Part shown: in pieces, positions 37,050-46,333 of the stretch
How the letters are laid out: each line of letters begins with the position of its first letter
Numbering within the stretch: position 1 is the stretch's first letter
From: Roseivivax sediminis
Lineage (GTDB): Bacteria; Pseudomonadota; Alphaproteobacteria; Rhodobacterales; Rhodobacteraceae
DNA: 64,000 nucleotides
NCBI RefSeq assembly: GCF_900112685.1
Contig: NZ_FOMS01000002.1
Location: 493,849 to 557,848 of the forward strand
Direction of reading: 5' to 3'
Notes under the pieces: model-generated
What the model was told of the DNA's origin: nothing
The model's input: only the letters and a program-made list of their open reading frames with translations
Database searches by the model: none
Translations under genes and position numbers: made by a program

Positions 37050-37161
37050 CGCCACAGATTTGCGGAAAAGCCTCCGCATTTGCCCGAATCATGCCGCAAT
37101 TTATGGTTACCATAGCATCTGTCGTGATTGTCCGGTGGGGGCCGGGTGTTCCGAGGTTGCC

Positions 37162-37503
37162 ATGGATCAGGGTATGAAGGACTTCGCCAAACGGTACCAG
37201 CAGGTGCAGCGCAAGCACCAGCGGCTGGCGCATGGCTACGTGACGCGCGTGGGGCGCAACGGAGTGATCGAACATCGTCCGCGCCGCGACGTTCGCGGCT
37301 TGATGGTCACGCCGCTGGTCATTGTCGTTGCCGCATTCTTCGGGTTCAAGACCTTGCTGCTGTCGCAACTGGGCACGGAGAGCTACGCCGCCCATCTGGC
37401 CGCCCTGGCGCAGGGCAACCTGGCGGAACGTATCGGCGCGATTCTCATGGCGCAGGATCCGCTGACGGTGCATGCCAGCGCGCTTCTTTCGGTATTCATC
37501 TGA
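37162..37503 (+). CDS. Unknown protein with one membrane helix
   Basis: 113 residues, no family recognised. A basic N-terminal half (KRYQQVQRKHQRLAHGYVTR, HRPRRDVRG) is followed by one helix (VTPLVIVVAAFFGFKTLLL, about 51-70) and a short outer tail (NLAERIGAILMAQDP). From memory, similar short proteins recur in Rhodobacteraceae. The basic half should stay in the cytoplasm. ATG 37162 follows CCGAGG; upstream in-frame codons would add a Cys-rich stretch without a binding site. A terminator follows. Confidence 0.65.
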   Translation: MDQGMKDFAKRYQQVQRKHQRLAHGYVTRVGRNGVIEHRPRRDVRGLMVTPLVIVVAAFFGFKTLLLSQLGTESYAAHLAALAQGNLAERIGAILMAQDPLTVHASALLSVFI

Positions 37504-37535
37504 CAGTTCCGGCCCGCGGGTCGGGCTGACGAGAA

Positions 37536-37564
37536 AACGCCGCGCGTGGGTCACGCGCGGCGTT
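37536..37564. terminator. 13-bp hairpin between convergent small genes
   Basis: AACGCCGCGCGTG pairs perfectly with CACGCGCGGCGTT around GGT. It sits between the convergent 37162 and DUF1127 genes and ends in TT on one side and AAAA on the other, fitting a bidirectional terminator. Confidence 0.75.
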
Positions 37565-37596
37565 CGTCGCGTTCCGGCTGCTGCGCCCGTTCGGGC

Positions 37597-37797
37597 TCAG
37601 CGGCGGGCGATCCGGCTGATGTCGGCGCGGGTCAGGCCGATATCGTCAAGCTCGCGGTCGGTGAGCTTCGACAGCGCCTTCTGCGTGCGGCGCGCGTCGC
37701 GGAAGCTGACGGCGGAGTTCACGGCGGAGACGAACAGCGAGCCGATCTGGCCGGCAACGTCGAGCGAGGCGGGGCGGGCGGTGTGGACGGTGGACAT
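37597..37797 (-). CDS. DUF1127 small protein
   Basis: 66 residues. The C-terminal half LSKLTDRELDDIGLTRADI is the DUF1127 signature, ending in Arg residues. Known members are conserved alphaproteobacterial proteins; CcaF1 of Rhodobacter sphaeroides binds RNA, and others affect phosphate or carbon responses. Arg-rich character fits RNA contact. Upstream a promoter candidate (37851-37879) is present on the same strand. Confidence 0.88.
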   Translation of the reverse strand: MSTVHTARPASLDVAGQIGSLFVSAVNSAVSFRDARRTQKALSKLTDRELDDIGLTRADISRIARR

Positions 37798-37850
37798 GTG
37801 CGGAATCCTTGAAATGACGAAATGGTGGGCGCCTGTGGCAGCTGTATGCG

Positions 37851-37879
37851 CAGATAGAGAGCGGAATATGCACGGACAA
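37851..37879 (-). promoter_or_regulatory. Candidate promoter of the DUF1127 gene
   Basis: On the minus strand TTGTCC and TATCTG are separated by 17 bases, about 55 bases before the start. The 259-base gap to ruvC holds an AT-rich stretch near 37935-37965 and no gene. Confidence 0.4.
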
Positions 37880-38110
37880 GCCGTGAAAACCGCATGGGTC
37901 CCCTGCAGAAACTGCATGACGATCTTCGCGATATCTTCATGATTTTAATGGTGGAAATTAATTCTGCACCGCAGCACCGGCCGCTGTGTCGCAGCCGGAG
38001 GGCGATGTGTCGCAAACGGACCGTGTCGCCGCTCTTCGTCCGCGGCCTCTTGGCGGATGTTCGCGCTTCGTGCTAGGCGTAACGGCAAAACCACAAAAGG
38101 CGGGGCGGCA

Positions 38111-38602
38111 GTGGTCCGAGTGCTGGGCATAGATCCGGGATTGGTCAATCTCGGTTGGGGCGTGATCGAGGCCGATCGCGGCCGCCTGCGGCATGTCGCC
38201 AACGGGACATGTCATTCCGGCAAGGGATCCCTGGCCGAGCGATTGCTGACGTTGCACGCGCGGCTGTCCGAGGTCATCGCGGCGCAGGCGCCCGAGGCTG
38301 CGGCGGTGGAGCAGACCTTCGTGAACAAGGACGCGGTGGCGACCCTCAAGCTCGGCCAGGCGCGCGCGGTGGCGCTGCTGGTGCCGGCGCAGTTCGGGTT
38401 GACCGTGGGCGAGTACGCGCCGAACAAGGTCAAGAAATGCGTGGTCGGCGTCGGCCACGCGGACAAGGCGCAGGTGCAGCACATGGTGAAGATGCAGCTT
38501 CCGGGCGCGGTGCTCTCGGGGCCCGACGCGGCCGACGCGCTGGCGGTGGCGATCTGCCACGCGTTCTACATGGATGCGCCCACGGCGCCGGTGCGCGCAT
38601 GA
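38111..38602 (+). CDS. ruvC: Holliday junction endodeoxyribonuclease RuvC
   Basis: 163 residues, family length. The acidic catalytic residues are in [13 protein letters not shown] (D8), AVEQTFVN (Glu) and [15 protein letters not shown] (two Asp). GTG 38111 gives the family start VRVLGIDPG; the reading frame further upstream is arginine-rich and non-conserved. RuvC nicks Holliday junctions resolved by RuvAB. Its stop overlaps the ruvA ATG (ATGA). Confidence 0.94.
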   Translation: MVRVLGIDPGLVNLGWGVIEADRGRLRHVANGTCHSGKGSLAERLLTLHARLSEVIAAQAPEAAAVEQTFVNKDAVATLKLGQARAVALLVPAQFGLTVGEYAPNKVKKCVVGVGHADKAQVQHMVKMQLPGAVLSGPDAADALAVAICHAFYMDAPTAPVRA

Positions 38603-39261
38603 TCGGGCGGGTCGCGGGGCGCGTCGCCTACAAGGGCGACGATCACGTGCTGATCGACGTCGGCGGCATCGGCTACGTGGTGTTCTGCTCGGACCGGGTG
38701 CTCGCGGGCCTGCCGCCCGCCGGGGAGGCGGCGGCACTCTTCACCGATCTGCTGGTGCGCGAGGATATCCTGCAGCTCTACGGCTTTCCGACGCTGGCGG
38801 AGAAGGAATGGCATCGCCTCCTGATGAGCGTGCAGGGCGTCGGCGCGAAGGCGTCGCTGGCGATCCTCGGGGCGCTCGGGTCCGACGGGGTGAGCCGGGC
38901 GATCGCGCTCGGCGATGTCGCGGCGATCCGCGCGGCCAAGGGCATCGGCCCCAAGACGGCGCAGCGCGTCGTGCACGAACTCAAGGACAAGGCGCCTGCG
39001 GTGATGGCGATGGGCGCGGGGCCGGTGGCGGCGCCGGGCGCCTCGGTCCCGGCCGACGAGGCGCCCGCGGCGTCGGCCGTGGCGGCACCGGCGCCCGCAA
39101 CGGGCGGGGCCGCGCAGTCCGAGGCTCTCTCGGCGCTGACCAATCTCGGCTACGGACCGGGAGAGGCCGCGGGCGCGGTGGCGCAGGCCGCCGGCGAGGC
39201 GCCGGAGGCGGACACCGCCGCGCTCATCCGCGCGGCGCTGAAACTGCTGGCGCCGGCATGA
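38599..39261 (+). CDS. ruvA: Holliday junction DNA helicase subunit RuvA
   Basis: 220 residues. Domain I starts [20 protein letters not shown]; two helix-hairpin-helix motifs lie near 70-135 ([36 protein letters not shown]). An Ala/Pro-rich linker (about 140-175) leads to domain III ([12 protein letters not shown]), which contacts RuvB. It tetramerises on the four-way junction. Overlaps ruvC. Confidence 0.95.
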   Translation: MIGRVAGRVAYKGDDHVLIDVGGIGYVVFCSDRVLAGLPPAGEAAALFTDLLVREDILQLYGFPTLAEKEWHRLLMSVQGVGAKASLAILGALGSDGVSRAIALGDVAAIRAAKGIGPKTAQRVVHELKDKAPAVMAMGAGPVAAPGASVPADEAPAASAVAAPAPATGGAAQSEALSALTNLGYGPGEAAGAVAQAAGEAPEADTAALIRAALKLLAPA

Positions 39262-39310
39262 GGGGCGGGGCGCTCATCCGCCCGGCCGGGCGTCTTCGCG
39301 GGGGCGTGAC

Positions 39311-40330
39311 TTGACCGGCTCGGACCCGATGATGCGGCCCGAGCCGCTGGCCGAGGACGAGGGCCGCGCGCTGCGCCCGCAGAGCCTGGGCGAATTCGTC
39401 GGCCAGGCCGAGGCGCGTGCCAACCTGCGGGTCTTCGTCCAGTCCGCCCGCCAGCGCGGCGAGGCGATGGACCACACGCTGTTCCACGGCCCCCCCGGGC
39501 TCGGCAAGACGACGCTGGCGCAGATCATGGCCAAGGAGCTGGGCGTCAACTTCCGGATGACCTCCGGTCCGGTGCTCGCCAAGGCGGGCGACCTCGCCGC
39601 GATCCTGACCAACCTCGAGGCGCGCGACGTTCTCTTCATCGACGAGATCCACCGCCTGAACCCGGCGGTGGAGGAAGTGCTCTATCCCGCGATGGAGGAT
39701 TTCGAGCTCGACCTCGTCATCGGCGAGGGACCGGCCGCGCGCACCGTGCGGATCGAGCTTCAGCCCTTCACGCTGGTCGGGGCGACGACGCGCCTCGGAC
39801 TCTTGACCACACCCCTCCGCGACCGCTTCGGCATCCCGACGCGGCTGCAATTCTACACCGTCGAGGAACTGGAGGTGATCGTCGCCCGAAACGCCGTGAA
39901 ACTCGGCGTCGCCGCGGAGGCCGACGGCGCGCGCGAGATCGCCCGCCGCGCCCGCGGCACGCCGCGGATCGCCGGGCGGCTGCTGCGCCGGGTCGTCGAT
40001 TTCGCGTTGGTCGAGGGCGACGGGGTGGTCACCCGCGCGCTCGCCGACGGCGCGCTCACGCGGCTCGGGGTCGACGGGCTCGGTCTCGACGGCGCGGACC
40101 GGCGCTATCTGAGCCTCATCGCGGAGAACTACGCCGGCGGGCCCGTGGGGATCGAGACGATCTCGGCCGCGCTGTCGGAAAGCCGCGACGCGATCGAGGA
40201 GGTGATCGAGCCGTTCCTCCTGCAGCAGGGCCTGATCCAGCGCACGCCGCGCGGCCGCATGCTGGCGCAGAAGGGCTGGTCGCATCTCGGCCTGCCCGCC
40301 CCGCGCGCGCCCGGCGTTCTCTTCGACTGA
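39311..40330 (+). CDS. ruvB: Holliday junction DNA helicase RuvB
   Basis: 339 residues. [15 protein letters not shown] is Walker [10 protein letters not shown] Walker B, and [19 protein letters not shown] the sensor region; the C-terminal winged helix includes [14 protein letters not shown] and QRTPRGRML. RuvB hexamers drive branch migration. TTG 39311 is chosen because the resulting N-terminus ([13 protein letters not shown]) fits related RuvB proteins and GGGGGCG precedes it; ATG 39329 is the alternative. Confidence 0.95.
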   Translation: MTGSDPMMRPEPLAEDEGRALRPQSLGEFVGQAEARANLRVFVQSARQRGEAMDHTLFHGPPGLGKTTLAQIMAKELGVNFRMTSGPVLAKAGDLAAILTNLEARDVLFIDEIHRLNPAVEEVLYPAMEDFELDLVIGEGPAARTVRIELQPFTLVGATTRLGLLTTPLRDRFGIPTRLQFYTVEELEVIVARNAVKLGVAAEADGAREIARRARGTPRIAGRLLRRVVDFALVEGDGVVTRALADGALTRLGVDGLGLDGADRRYLSLIAENYAGGPVGIETISAALSESRDAIEEVIEPFLLQQGLIQRTPRGRMLAQKGWSHLGLPAPRAPGVLFD

Positions 40331-40370
40331 GAGGCCGGGGACGACGCGAGCCGCTCCCCCAAGAACACCC

Positions 40371-40424
40371 TGCCGGGCCTTCATCTGCCCGGAAATATCC
40401 CGGGGTGTGGGGGCTGGCCCCACT
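40371..40424 (-). repeat. Dispersed intergenic repeat A, copy 3 (inverted, degenerate)
   Basis: Read on the minus strand: GGGGCCAGCCCCCACACC, then CCGGGATATTTCCGGGC and GATGAAGGCCCGGCAGGG. It keeps the hairpin and the GGxATATTT core but has diverged from the copies at 13151, 34297 and 54757. It lies between ruvB and the next gene. Confidence 0.55.
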
Positions 40425-40489
40425 CCCGCGATTGGACTTCCGCCCGGCCCTGTGGCAGGGGACCGCCGTTCCGCCGAGAAGGGCCGCCC

Positions 40490-41134
40490 ATGTCCGACAG
40501 CCTCACCCCCGACGAGATCGCCGCGCTCTTCACGCGCGCCGACGGCAGCTATCTCTGCGCCCGCTGGGGGCGACCGCTGGCGCCTGTCGTCTTCGGTGTC
40601 GACGACGCGACGCTCGCCACCGTCAAGGGCGCGTTCCAGGCGGTCGCCGACCTCGCCGGCCACGAGATCGCCGAGACCGATCCCGAACTCGGCGCCAACA
40701 CCATGGTCTTCTTCTTCCGCGACTGGGACGAGTTGCCCCAGGTGCCCAATCTCGACCGGCTGATCGAGGGGCTGGGTCCGCTGGTGGACCGGCTCAAGGC
40801 CGCCGGCGCGAACCAGTACCGGGTCTTCCGCTTCGACGCGGACGGCGCGATCAATGCCTGTTTCGTCTTCCTGCGGATGGACGCGGAACTGGACGCGGTG
40901 CCGGCGGAGACGCTGGCGCTGAGCCAGGTGGTGCAGTCGATGCTGCTGTGGTCGGACCTTGCGTTCACCGACCGCTCGCCGCTGGGGCAACTCGCGGACG
41001 GGCGCGTGGTGCTGCGGCCCGGGATCGCCGGCGTGCTGCGCGCCGCCTACGACCCGGTCATGCCCGCGGTGGCGCAGGATGCCAGCCATGCGCTGCGGCT
41101 CCACGCGCGGCTGAACTCGGATCGGCTGGCCTGA
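40490..41134 (+). CDS. Conserved protein of unknown function
   Basis: 214 residues, no family that I can name. It has no signal peptide or membrane helix. LTPDEIAALFTRADGSYLCARWGRPLAP opens it (given in parts: ALFTRADGSYLCARWGRP), VFFFRDWDELPQVPNLDRL and RVFRFDADGAINACFVFLRM are notable, the rest is mixed alpha/beta. Position between ruvB and ybgC is, from memory, usual in Rhodobacteraceae. AGAAGGGCC precedes the ATG. Confidence 0.75.
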   Translation: MSDSLTPDEIAALFTRADGSYLCARWGRPLAPVVFGVDDATLATVKGAFQAVADLAGHEIAETDPELGANTMVFFFRDWDELPQVPNLDRLIEGLGPLVDRLKAAGANQYRVFRFDADGAINACFVFLRMDAELDAVPAETLALSQVVQSMLLWSDLAFTDRSPLGQLADGRVVLRPGIAGVLRAAYDPVMPAVAQDASHALRLHARLNSDRLA

Positions 41135-41250
41135 GGCGCCCGCCCGGGGATTTCGGGCGATCACGTGCGCGGCACCGATGCGGCGCCCCTCTTTCGTTTG
41201 CGGCACAGGGCGGGCAAACGGAGCGGGCCGGGAATCGGGAGCCATCGAGG

Positions 41251-41637
41251 ATGCCACACGAATTTGCCGTCACCGTCTACTACGAAGATACCGACATGGG
41301 CGGGATCGTCTATCACGCCAACTACCTGAAATACATCGAGCGGGCGCGGTCCGCCTGGGTGCGCGAGCTGGGCATCGATCAGAACGCGATGCGCGAGGCC
41401 GGAACCGCTTTCGTCGTCCGCAGGGTCGAGGCGGACTACCTTGGCGCGGCGCGGCTCGACGACGAGCTGACCGTGCGCACGCGGACGGAGTCGGTGACCG
41501 GCGCGCGGCTTGTGATGGCGCAGGAGATCCTGCGCGAGGGCAAGGTGATCTTCCGCGCCGAGGTGACGGCGGTCTGCGCCACCCTCGATGGTCAGCCCGT
41601 GCGCCTGCCGGCGGAGATCCGCCAAAAGGTCAACTGA
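41251..41637 (+). CDS. ybgC: Acyl-CoA thioesterase YbgC (Tol-Pal associated)
   Basis: 128 residues of hotdog fold. YYEDTDMGGIVYHANYLKYIERAR carries the catalytic Asp (here given as YYEDTDMGGIVYHANYL). The enzyme hydrolyses short or long acyl-CoA at the membrane and is the usual first gene of the tol-pal cluster. TCGAGG precedes the ATG; 118 bases follow before tolQ. Confidence 0.93.
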   Translation: MPHEFAVTVYYEDTDMGGIVYHANYLKYIERARSAWVRELGIDQNAMREAGTAFVVRRVEADYLGAARLDDELTVRTRTESVTGARLVMAQEILREGKVIFRAEVTAVCATLDGQPVRLPAEIRQKVN

Positions 41638-41755
41638 GGCAACGACACCGCGGCACCATGACGGCAATGTGTTGGCCGGCGGCGCGCAATTGTTGTAGAA
41701 CCGCCCGCAAAGGCGACCCGGCAGAGGCGCCGGGCAGATCAAGAAGAGCAGGCAG

Positions 41756-42451
41756 ATGGAAACCGAAGCACTCCAGGCGGCCGCACAGGTCGATTTCTCG
41801 ATGTGGGGCCTGTTCGCGCGCGCCACGCTGACCGTGAAGCTGGTGATGCTGGCGCTGATCCTGGCCTCGTTCTGGTCGTGGTCGATCATCGTGCAGAAGA
41901 TCATCAGCTACCGCGCCGCGCGGCGCGAGGCGGCGCGGTTCGACCGCGCGTTCTGGTCGGGCGAGCCGCTGGACGAGCTGTTCGACGAGATCGGGCCGGA
42001 TCCGCGCGGGCGCTCGCAGCGGGTCTTTGCCGCCGGCATGTCGGAATGGCGCCGGTCGCACCGCGACGACGGCGCGCTGATCGCCGGGGCGCAGGCGCGC
42101 ATCGACCGCTCCATGGACGTCGCCATCCAGAAGGAGGCCGAGGATCTGCAGGGCGGCCTCGGCGTGCTGGCGACGGTAGGCTCGGTGTCGCCTTTCGTGG
42201 GGCTTTTCGGCACCGTCTTCGGCATCATGAACGCTTTCATCGAGATCGCCGAGCAGCAGAACACCAACCTTGCCGTGGTCGCGCCGGGCATCGCCGAGGC
42301 GCTGCTGGCCACCGGCCTCGGCCTTCTGGCAGCAATCCCGGCGGTGATCTTCTACAACAAGCTCTCGGCGGACGCGGACCGGGTGATCGGCGGTTACGAA
42401 GCCTTCGCCGACGAGTTCTCCACCATCCTGTCGCGCCAGCTGGACGGCTGA
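41756..42451 (+). CDS. tolQ: Tol-Pal system protein TolQ
   Basis: 231 residues with three helices (about 18-40, 137-160, 172-195) of the MotA/TolQ/ExbB family: LATVGSVSPFVGLFGTVFGI and ATGLGLLAAIPAVIFYN are the channel helices. With TolR it forms the proton-driven motor that energises TolA during outer-membrane constriction. It lies one base before tolR. Confidence 0.96.
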   Translation: METEALQAAAQVDFSMWGLFARATLTVKLVMLALILASFWSWSIIVQKIISYRAARREAARFDRAFWSGEPLDELFDEIGPDPRGRSQRVFAAGMSEWRRSHRDDGALIAGAQARIDRSMDVAIQKEAEDLQGGLGVLATVGSVSPFVGLFGTVFGIMNAFIEIAEQQNTNLAVVAPGIAEALLATGLGLLAAIPAVIFYNKLSADADRVIGGYEAFADEFSTILSRQLDG

Positions 42452-42452
42452 C

Positions 42453-42956
42453 ATGGGCGCGGGTGTCATCAAGAAGGGATCGGCGGCGGGCGCCCGGCGG
42501 CGGCGCACCCGCCGCGGCGGCGCGCAACCCATGGCCGAGATCAACGTCACGCCCTTCGTGGACGTGATGCTGGTGCTGCTGATCATCTTCATGGTCGCGG
42601 CGCCGCTGCTGACCGTGGGCGTGCCGGTGGAACTGCCGAAAACCGCCGCGACCTCGCTGCCCTCGGACAACGAGGAGCCGCTGACGGTGACGGTGGAGGC
42701 GGACGGCACGGTCACGATCATGACCACCGAGGTCGCGCGGGACGATCTGGTCGGCCGGCTGCGCGCCATCGCGGCCGAACGGTCGGACGACCGCGTCTAC
42801 CTGCGCGCGGACGGGAACGTGCCGTACAACAGCGTGGCCGAGGTGATGGGCGCGCTCAATGCCGGCGGCTTCGCGTCCATCGGGCTGGTGACCGATATCG
42901 GCGGGCCGACCCTGGACGGCCCGACGCTCTCGGCGCCGGCCGGGGACGGCAACTGA
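42453..42956 (+). CDS. tolR: Tol-Pal system protein TolR
   Basis: 167 residues. One helix follows AEINVTPFVDVMLVLLIIFM, which carries the proton-binding Asp of TolR/ExbD. The periplasmic ExbD/TolR domain fills the rest. The basic N-terminus (KKGSAAGARRRRTRRGG) is longer than in E. coli. Adjacent to tolQ and followed closely by tolA. Confidence 0.95.
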   Translation: MGAGVIKKGSAAGARRRRTRRGGAQPMAEINVTPFVDVMLVLLIIFMVAAPLLTVGVPVELPKTAATSLPSDNEEPLTVTVEADGTVTIMTTEVARDDLVGRLRAIAAERSDDRVYLRADGNVPYNSVAEVMGALNAGGFASIGLVTDIGGPTLDGPTLSAPAGDGN

Positions 42957-42966
42957 GGGGCGGCCT

Positions 42967-44139
42967 TTGCACACGGGCCATTACATCTCGGGCGCGGGCC
43001 ATCTGGCCCTGGTCTTCTGGGTCCTGTTCGGCGGCGTGTTCCGTTCCGAGCCGGACAGCGTCGAGGTGCGCGAGGTGTCGGTAATCTCCGAAGAGGAGTT
43101 CGCGGCGCTGAGCGAGCGGACGCAGCCGCCCGAGAGTACGCAGGACATCGACGCGCCGCCCGCACCGGACTCCGATCCCGACCCGGCACCGGCGCCCCCA
43201 GCGGCCGAACCCCCGCCGGAGCCGCAACCGGAGCCCGAGCCGGCGCCGGAACCGGCGCAGGAAACCCCGCCCGAGGCGGTGCCGCAGGCGCCCCCGGCCG
43301 AGGCGCAGGACGAGGTGCAACAGCCCGAGCCGCCGGCGCCGGACCCGGAGATAGAGGCACCGCAGATATCCGAACGCCCTGTGCCGCGTCCGGCGCCCCG
43401 CGTCGCGCCCGACCCGGTGCCGGAGCCGGAACCCGAGGCAGAGCCCGCTCCCGACGTCGCCGAGGCGGTGGAGCCCGAGCCCTCCGAGGAGACCGTCCCG
43501 GAAGAGCCGCAGGAGCCCGAAGCCCCAGAGGCGGCGACCTCCGAGATCGTCACCGAGGCCGAGGAGCCGTCGCGCGCGCCGACCTCGTCGCCGCGGCCCC
43601 GCACGCGGCCGAACCGGCCGGCGCCGACGCAGACGGCGGAGCCCGAACCCGAAGCGGAGCCCGAGACCGAGACCGCAGCGGCGCCCGAGCCCGAAGCCGA
43701 ACCCGAACCTCAGGAGCCGGCGCAAGAGGAGAGCCTCGGTACCGGGGTCGAGGACGCGCTGGCCGAGGCGCTGGGCGGTGGCGGCACCACCGATCCGCAG
43801 CCGGACGTGCCGACCGGTCCGCCGATGACGTCGGGAGAGCGCGACGCTTTCCGCGTCGCGGTGCAGCGATGCTGGGTGGTCGACGTGGGTTCCCAGGCGG
43901 CGAATGTGACGGTCGTGGTCGGCATGGACATGGCCGAGAACGGTCAGGTGGTGGCGAACTCCATCGAGCGGCTTAGCGCCTCGGGCGGCGACGGAGCGGC
44001 GGTGGAGACCGCCTTCCAGGCCGCGCGCCGCGCCATCCTGCGCTGCCAGGGCAACGGCTACGACCTGCCGCCCGAGAAGTACGGTCAATGGGACCGGATC
44101 GAGATCACCTTCGATCCCTCCGGGATGCGGATCCGGTGA
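42967..44139 (+). CDS. tolA: TolA-like envelope protein
   Basis: 390 residues. An N-terminal helix (about 8-25, ISGAGHLALVFWVLFGGVF) anchors it; residues 50-270 are extremely rich in Pro, Glu and Ala in place of the Ala/Lys helix of E. coli TolA; the C-terminal domain (about 285-390) has the TolA/TonB-like pattern with two Cys (VQRCWVVD, ILRCQGNGY). It should reach across the periplasm to TolB/Pal. TTG 42967 follows GAGGGGCGG, ten bases after tolR. Confidence 0.88.
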   Translation: MHTGHYISGAGHLALVFWVLFGGVFRSEPDSVEVREVSVISEEEFAALSERTQPPESTQDIDAPPAPDSDPDPAPAPPAAEPPPEPQPEPEPAPEPAQETPPEAVPQAPPAEAQDEVQQPEPPAPDPEIEAPQISERPVPRPAPRVAPDPVPEPEPEAEPAPDVAEAVEPEPSEETVPEEPQEPEAPEAATSEIVTEAEEPSRAPTSSPRPRTRPNRPAPTQTAEPEPEAEPETETAAAPEPEAEPEPQEPAQEESLGTGVEDALAEALGGGGTTDPQPDVPTGPPMTSGERDAFRVAVQRCWVVDVGSQAANVTVVVGMDMAENGQVVANSIERLSASGGDGAAVETAFQAARRAILRCQGNGYDLPPEKYGQWDRIEITFDPSGMRIR

Positions 44140-44683
44140 GGTGGTTTTCCGCGGCTTTCGGAAAGGGCGTGTACATGCCTGGCGTTGAGGAGTTCTTGGG
44201 TCCTAAGTGCCGGTGCACCGAGATGTCTGTAAACGGTACAGTTCGGTCGCCGCGGCGCAGTATCAGGCGTTTCAATCGCGGTCATGGGCAAGAAGACGGC
44301 GGGCCAGCGCCGGCCCGTGGGGCCGCGCTCAAGACCTCGGAGGTCCGAGCTTTATGCCAGCCACGCCCCTGTTCCATCCAAACGACGCACAAGGGTGACA
44401 AAGCGCCGACCCGCCGGGACGGGTCATGCCGAAGGCATGCTTTCAGCATGACGCTGGCCCGGCGCCTTCGGCTTGATTCCGGGCCGAGTTGCGCGGGGCT
44501 CCGCTGTTCACGTTTGGGCCTTCGCTCGGCCCTTTCGCCGCGCAAGGCATCCAGCGGGACGGGGCGCAAACGCACTCCGCCCTACCCGCACATACCGCAA
44601 CCGCGTTTCCCCTTCGGCCGCGCCGGGCTATGGTCCGCACGACCGCCGCTCCCCTCTATCGACCCATTCGGAAAGGGTGACAG
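44140..44683. other. 544-base intergenic region between tolA and tolB
   Basis: No supportable gene. It contains several short hairpins, for example CTCGGA-GG-TCCGAG near 44336-44349 and GGGCC-TTCGCTC-GGCCC near 44517-44534. At 44351-44375 it has CTTTATGCCAGCCACGCCCC, matching the core of repeat C at 46077 and 9531. The purine-rich GGAAAGGGTGACAG at the end is the tolB binding site. A gap of this size inside the tol cluster is unusual. Confidence 0.6.
44351..44375. repeat. Dispersed intergenic repeat C, partial copy
   Basis: CTTTATGCCAGCC followed by ACGCCCC shares about 19 bases with the longer copy at 46030-46195. Only the core is shared. Confidence 0.5.
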
Positions 44684-46006
44684 ATGAGACTTCTCCGGAT
44701 CTTCCTCGGCGCGCTCGCCGTCGCTGCCGCGAGCATCGCTGCCCCGGCTTTTGCGCAGGACGGCCCCTTGCGCATCGACATCACCGAGGGCGTGATCGAG
44801 CCCATCCCGATCGCGCTGCCGGTCTTCGTGGACGAGGGTGGCGGCGGTGACATGGCGCAGCGCCTGACGCAGGTGGTCGCCGACGACCTCACCGGCACCG
44901 GCCTCTTCCGGCGGATCCCGCAGGACGCCTTCATCAGTTCGGTGACCAGTTTCTCCAGCCCGGTGCAATACGCCGACTGGAAGGCGATCAACGCGCAGGC
45001 GCTGGTCACCGGCGCGGTCAGCGTCTCGGGCGACCGGGTCAGCGTGAAGTTCCGGCTCTACGACGTGTTCTCGGGCACCGAGATGGGCGAAGGCATGCAG
45101 CTTGCCGCACCCACCGACGGCTGGCGGCGCCTGGCGCACAAGGTGGCCGACCAGGTCTATTCGCGCATCACCGGCGAGTCGGGCTATTTCGACAGCCGCG
45201 TCGTCTTCGTCTCCGAGAGCGGGCCGAAGGATCAGCGCGCCAAGCGGCTGGCGATCATGGATTACGACGGGGCCAACGTGCAGTACCTGACCGGGTCGGG
45301 CTCCATCGTGCTGGCGCCGCGCTTCTCGCCCTCGGGCGATCGGGTGATCTACACCAGCTACGAGAGCGGCAGCCCGCGCATTCACCTGCTGAACGTGGGC
45401 GACACGCAGTCGCGTGTCCTGCCCGCCCAGCAGGGCGAGATGAGCTTCGCGCCCCGCTTCACCCCGAACGGGCAGGGGCTTCTCTATTCCGCGATCAGCG
45501 GGTCGAACACAGACATCTACCGGATGGACATCGCCACCGGCCAGGCGTCGCCGCTGACCTCGGGCCCGGCGATCGAGACGGCGCCGTCGTTCTCTCCGGA
45601 CGGCTCGCAGATCGTGTTCGAGAGCGACCGCTCGGGCACCCAGCAGCTTTACGTCATGCCCGCCGGCGGGGGGGAGCCGACGCGGATCAGCTTCGGGCCG
45701 GGGCGCTACGGCACGCCGGTCTGGTCGCCGCGCGGGGATCTCATCGCCTTCACCAAGCAGAACGGCGGGCGCTTCCATATCGGCGTGATGCGCACCGACG
45801 GCTCCGAAGAGCGGCTGCTCACCGCGTCCTTCCTGGACGAAGGCCCGACCTGGGCGCCGAACGGCCGCGTCATCATGTTCGCGCGCGAGACTCAGGGGGC
45901 AAGCGGGGCGTCGTCGCTCTACACGGTCGACGTGTCGGGGCGGAACCTCAAGCCGGTGCCAACACCGGCCGGCGCCTCGGACCCGAGCTGGGGTCCGCTC
46001 CAGTAA
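44684..46006 (+). CDS. tolB: Tol-Pal system protein TolB
   Basis: 440 residues. A signal peptide ends near PAFAQ; the N-terminal domain (to about 155) is followed by a six-bladed propeller with repeated FSPDG/FSPSGD motifs ([34 protein letters not shown]). It is the periplasmic partner of Pal and TolA. Start ATG 44684. Confidence 0.96.
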   Translation: MRLLRIFLGALAVAAASIAAPAFAQDGPLRIDITEGVIEPIPIALPVFVDEGGGGDMAQRLTQVVADDLTGTGLFRRIPQDAFISSVTSFSSPVQYADWKAINAQALVTGAVSVSGDRVSVKFRLYDVFSGTEMGEGMQLAAPTDGWRRLAHKVADQVYSRITGESGYFDSRVVFVSESGPKDQRAKRLAIMDYDGANVQYLTGSGSIVLAPRFSPSGDRVIYTSYESGSPRIHLLNVGDTQSRVLPAQQGEMSFAPRFTPNGQGLLYSAISGSNTDIYRMDIATGQASPLTSGPAIETAPSFSPDGSQIVFESDRSGTQQLYVMPAGGGEPTRISFGPGRYGTPVWSPRGDLIAFTKQNGGRFHIGVMRTDGSEERLLTASFLDEGPTWAPNGRVIMFARETQGASGASSLYTVDVSGRNLKPVPTPAGASDPSWGPLQ

Positions 46007-46029
46007 GGGGGCAGGGAGCGCCAGTCGCG

Positions 46030-46195
46030 CATCGACGGGCCGCGGATCGGCGATCCGGACCGCCGATCAGGGCGCTTTATGCCAGCCGCGTCCGGACGAC
46101 CTCCGAGCGGCGCGCCAAGCGTCAACCAATCGCCGGTCCGGGGGGCGGCCCGGCGATGCGCGGCGGCCTTCGGCCTTTGCTCCGCGCTGGGCGTT
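46030..46195. repeat. Dispersed intergenic repeat C, copy 2 (in gap 46007-46333)
   Basis: This occupies the first half of the 327-base gap between tolB and pal and aligns with 9490-9650. Blocks in order: GGCGATCC, CTTTATGCCAGCC, GACCTCCGAGCG, AATCGCCGGT, GGGGCGGCCCG, CGATGCGCGGC, GCCTTCGGCCT. The second half of the gap holds nothing recognisable apart from the pal leader. Confidence 0.75.
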
Positions 46196-46333
46196 GTTCG
46201 GGCGGGGCTGTCCCGATCGCCTTTCCCATTCACGAGAAAGTTCGCCCACCCCCGTCGCCGTTGTCGCGCCCCGCATTCCCTTGGGACTCGCGCCGTGGTA
46301 GGCTCGCGGCAAAACCCGAGCAGGACAGTGACC

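Noticed and set aside
43140..43740. Low-complexity Pro/Glu/Ala stretch as a frameshift or repeat artefact
   Set aside because: The frame is continuous and ends in a normal TolA-type C-terminal domain; Pro/Glu-rich linkers are usual in alphaproteobacterial TolA.
44282..44575. Minus-strand ORF of 97 codons in the tolA-tolB gap
   Set aside because: Composition and its repeat C segment point to non-coding DNA; there is no ribosome binding site.
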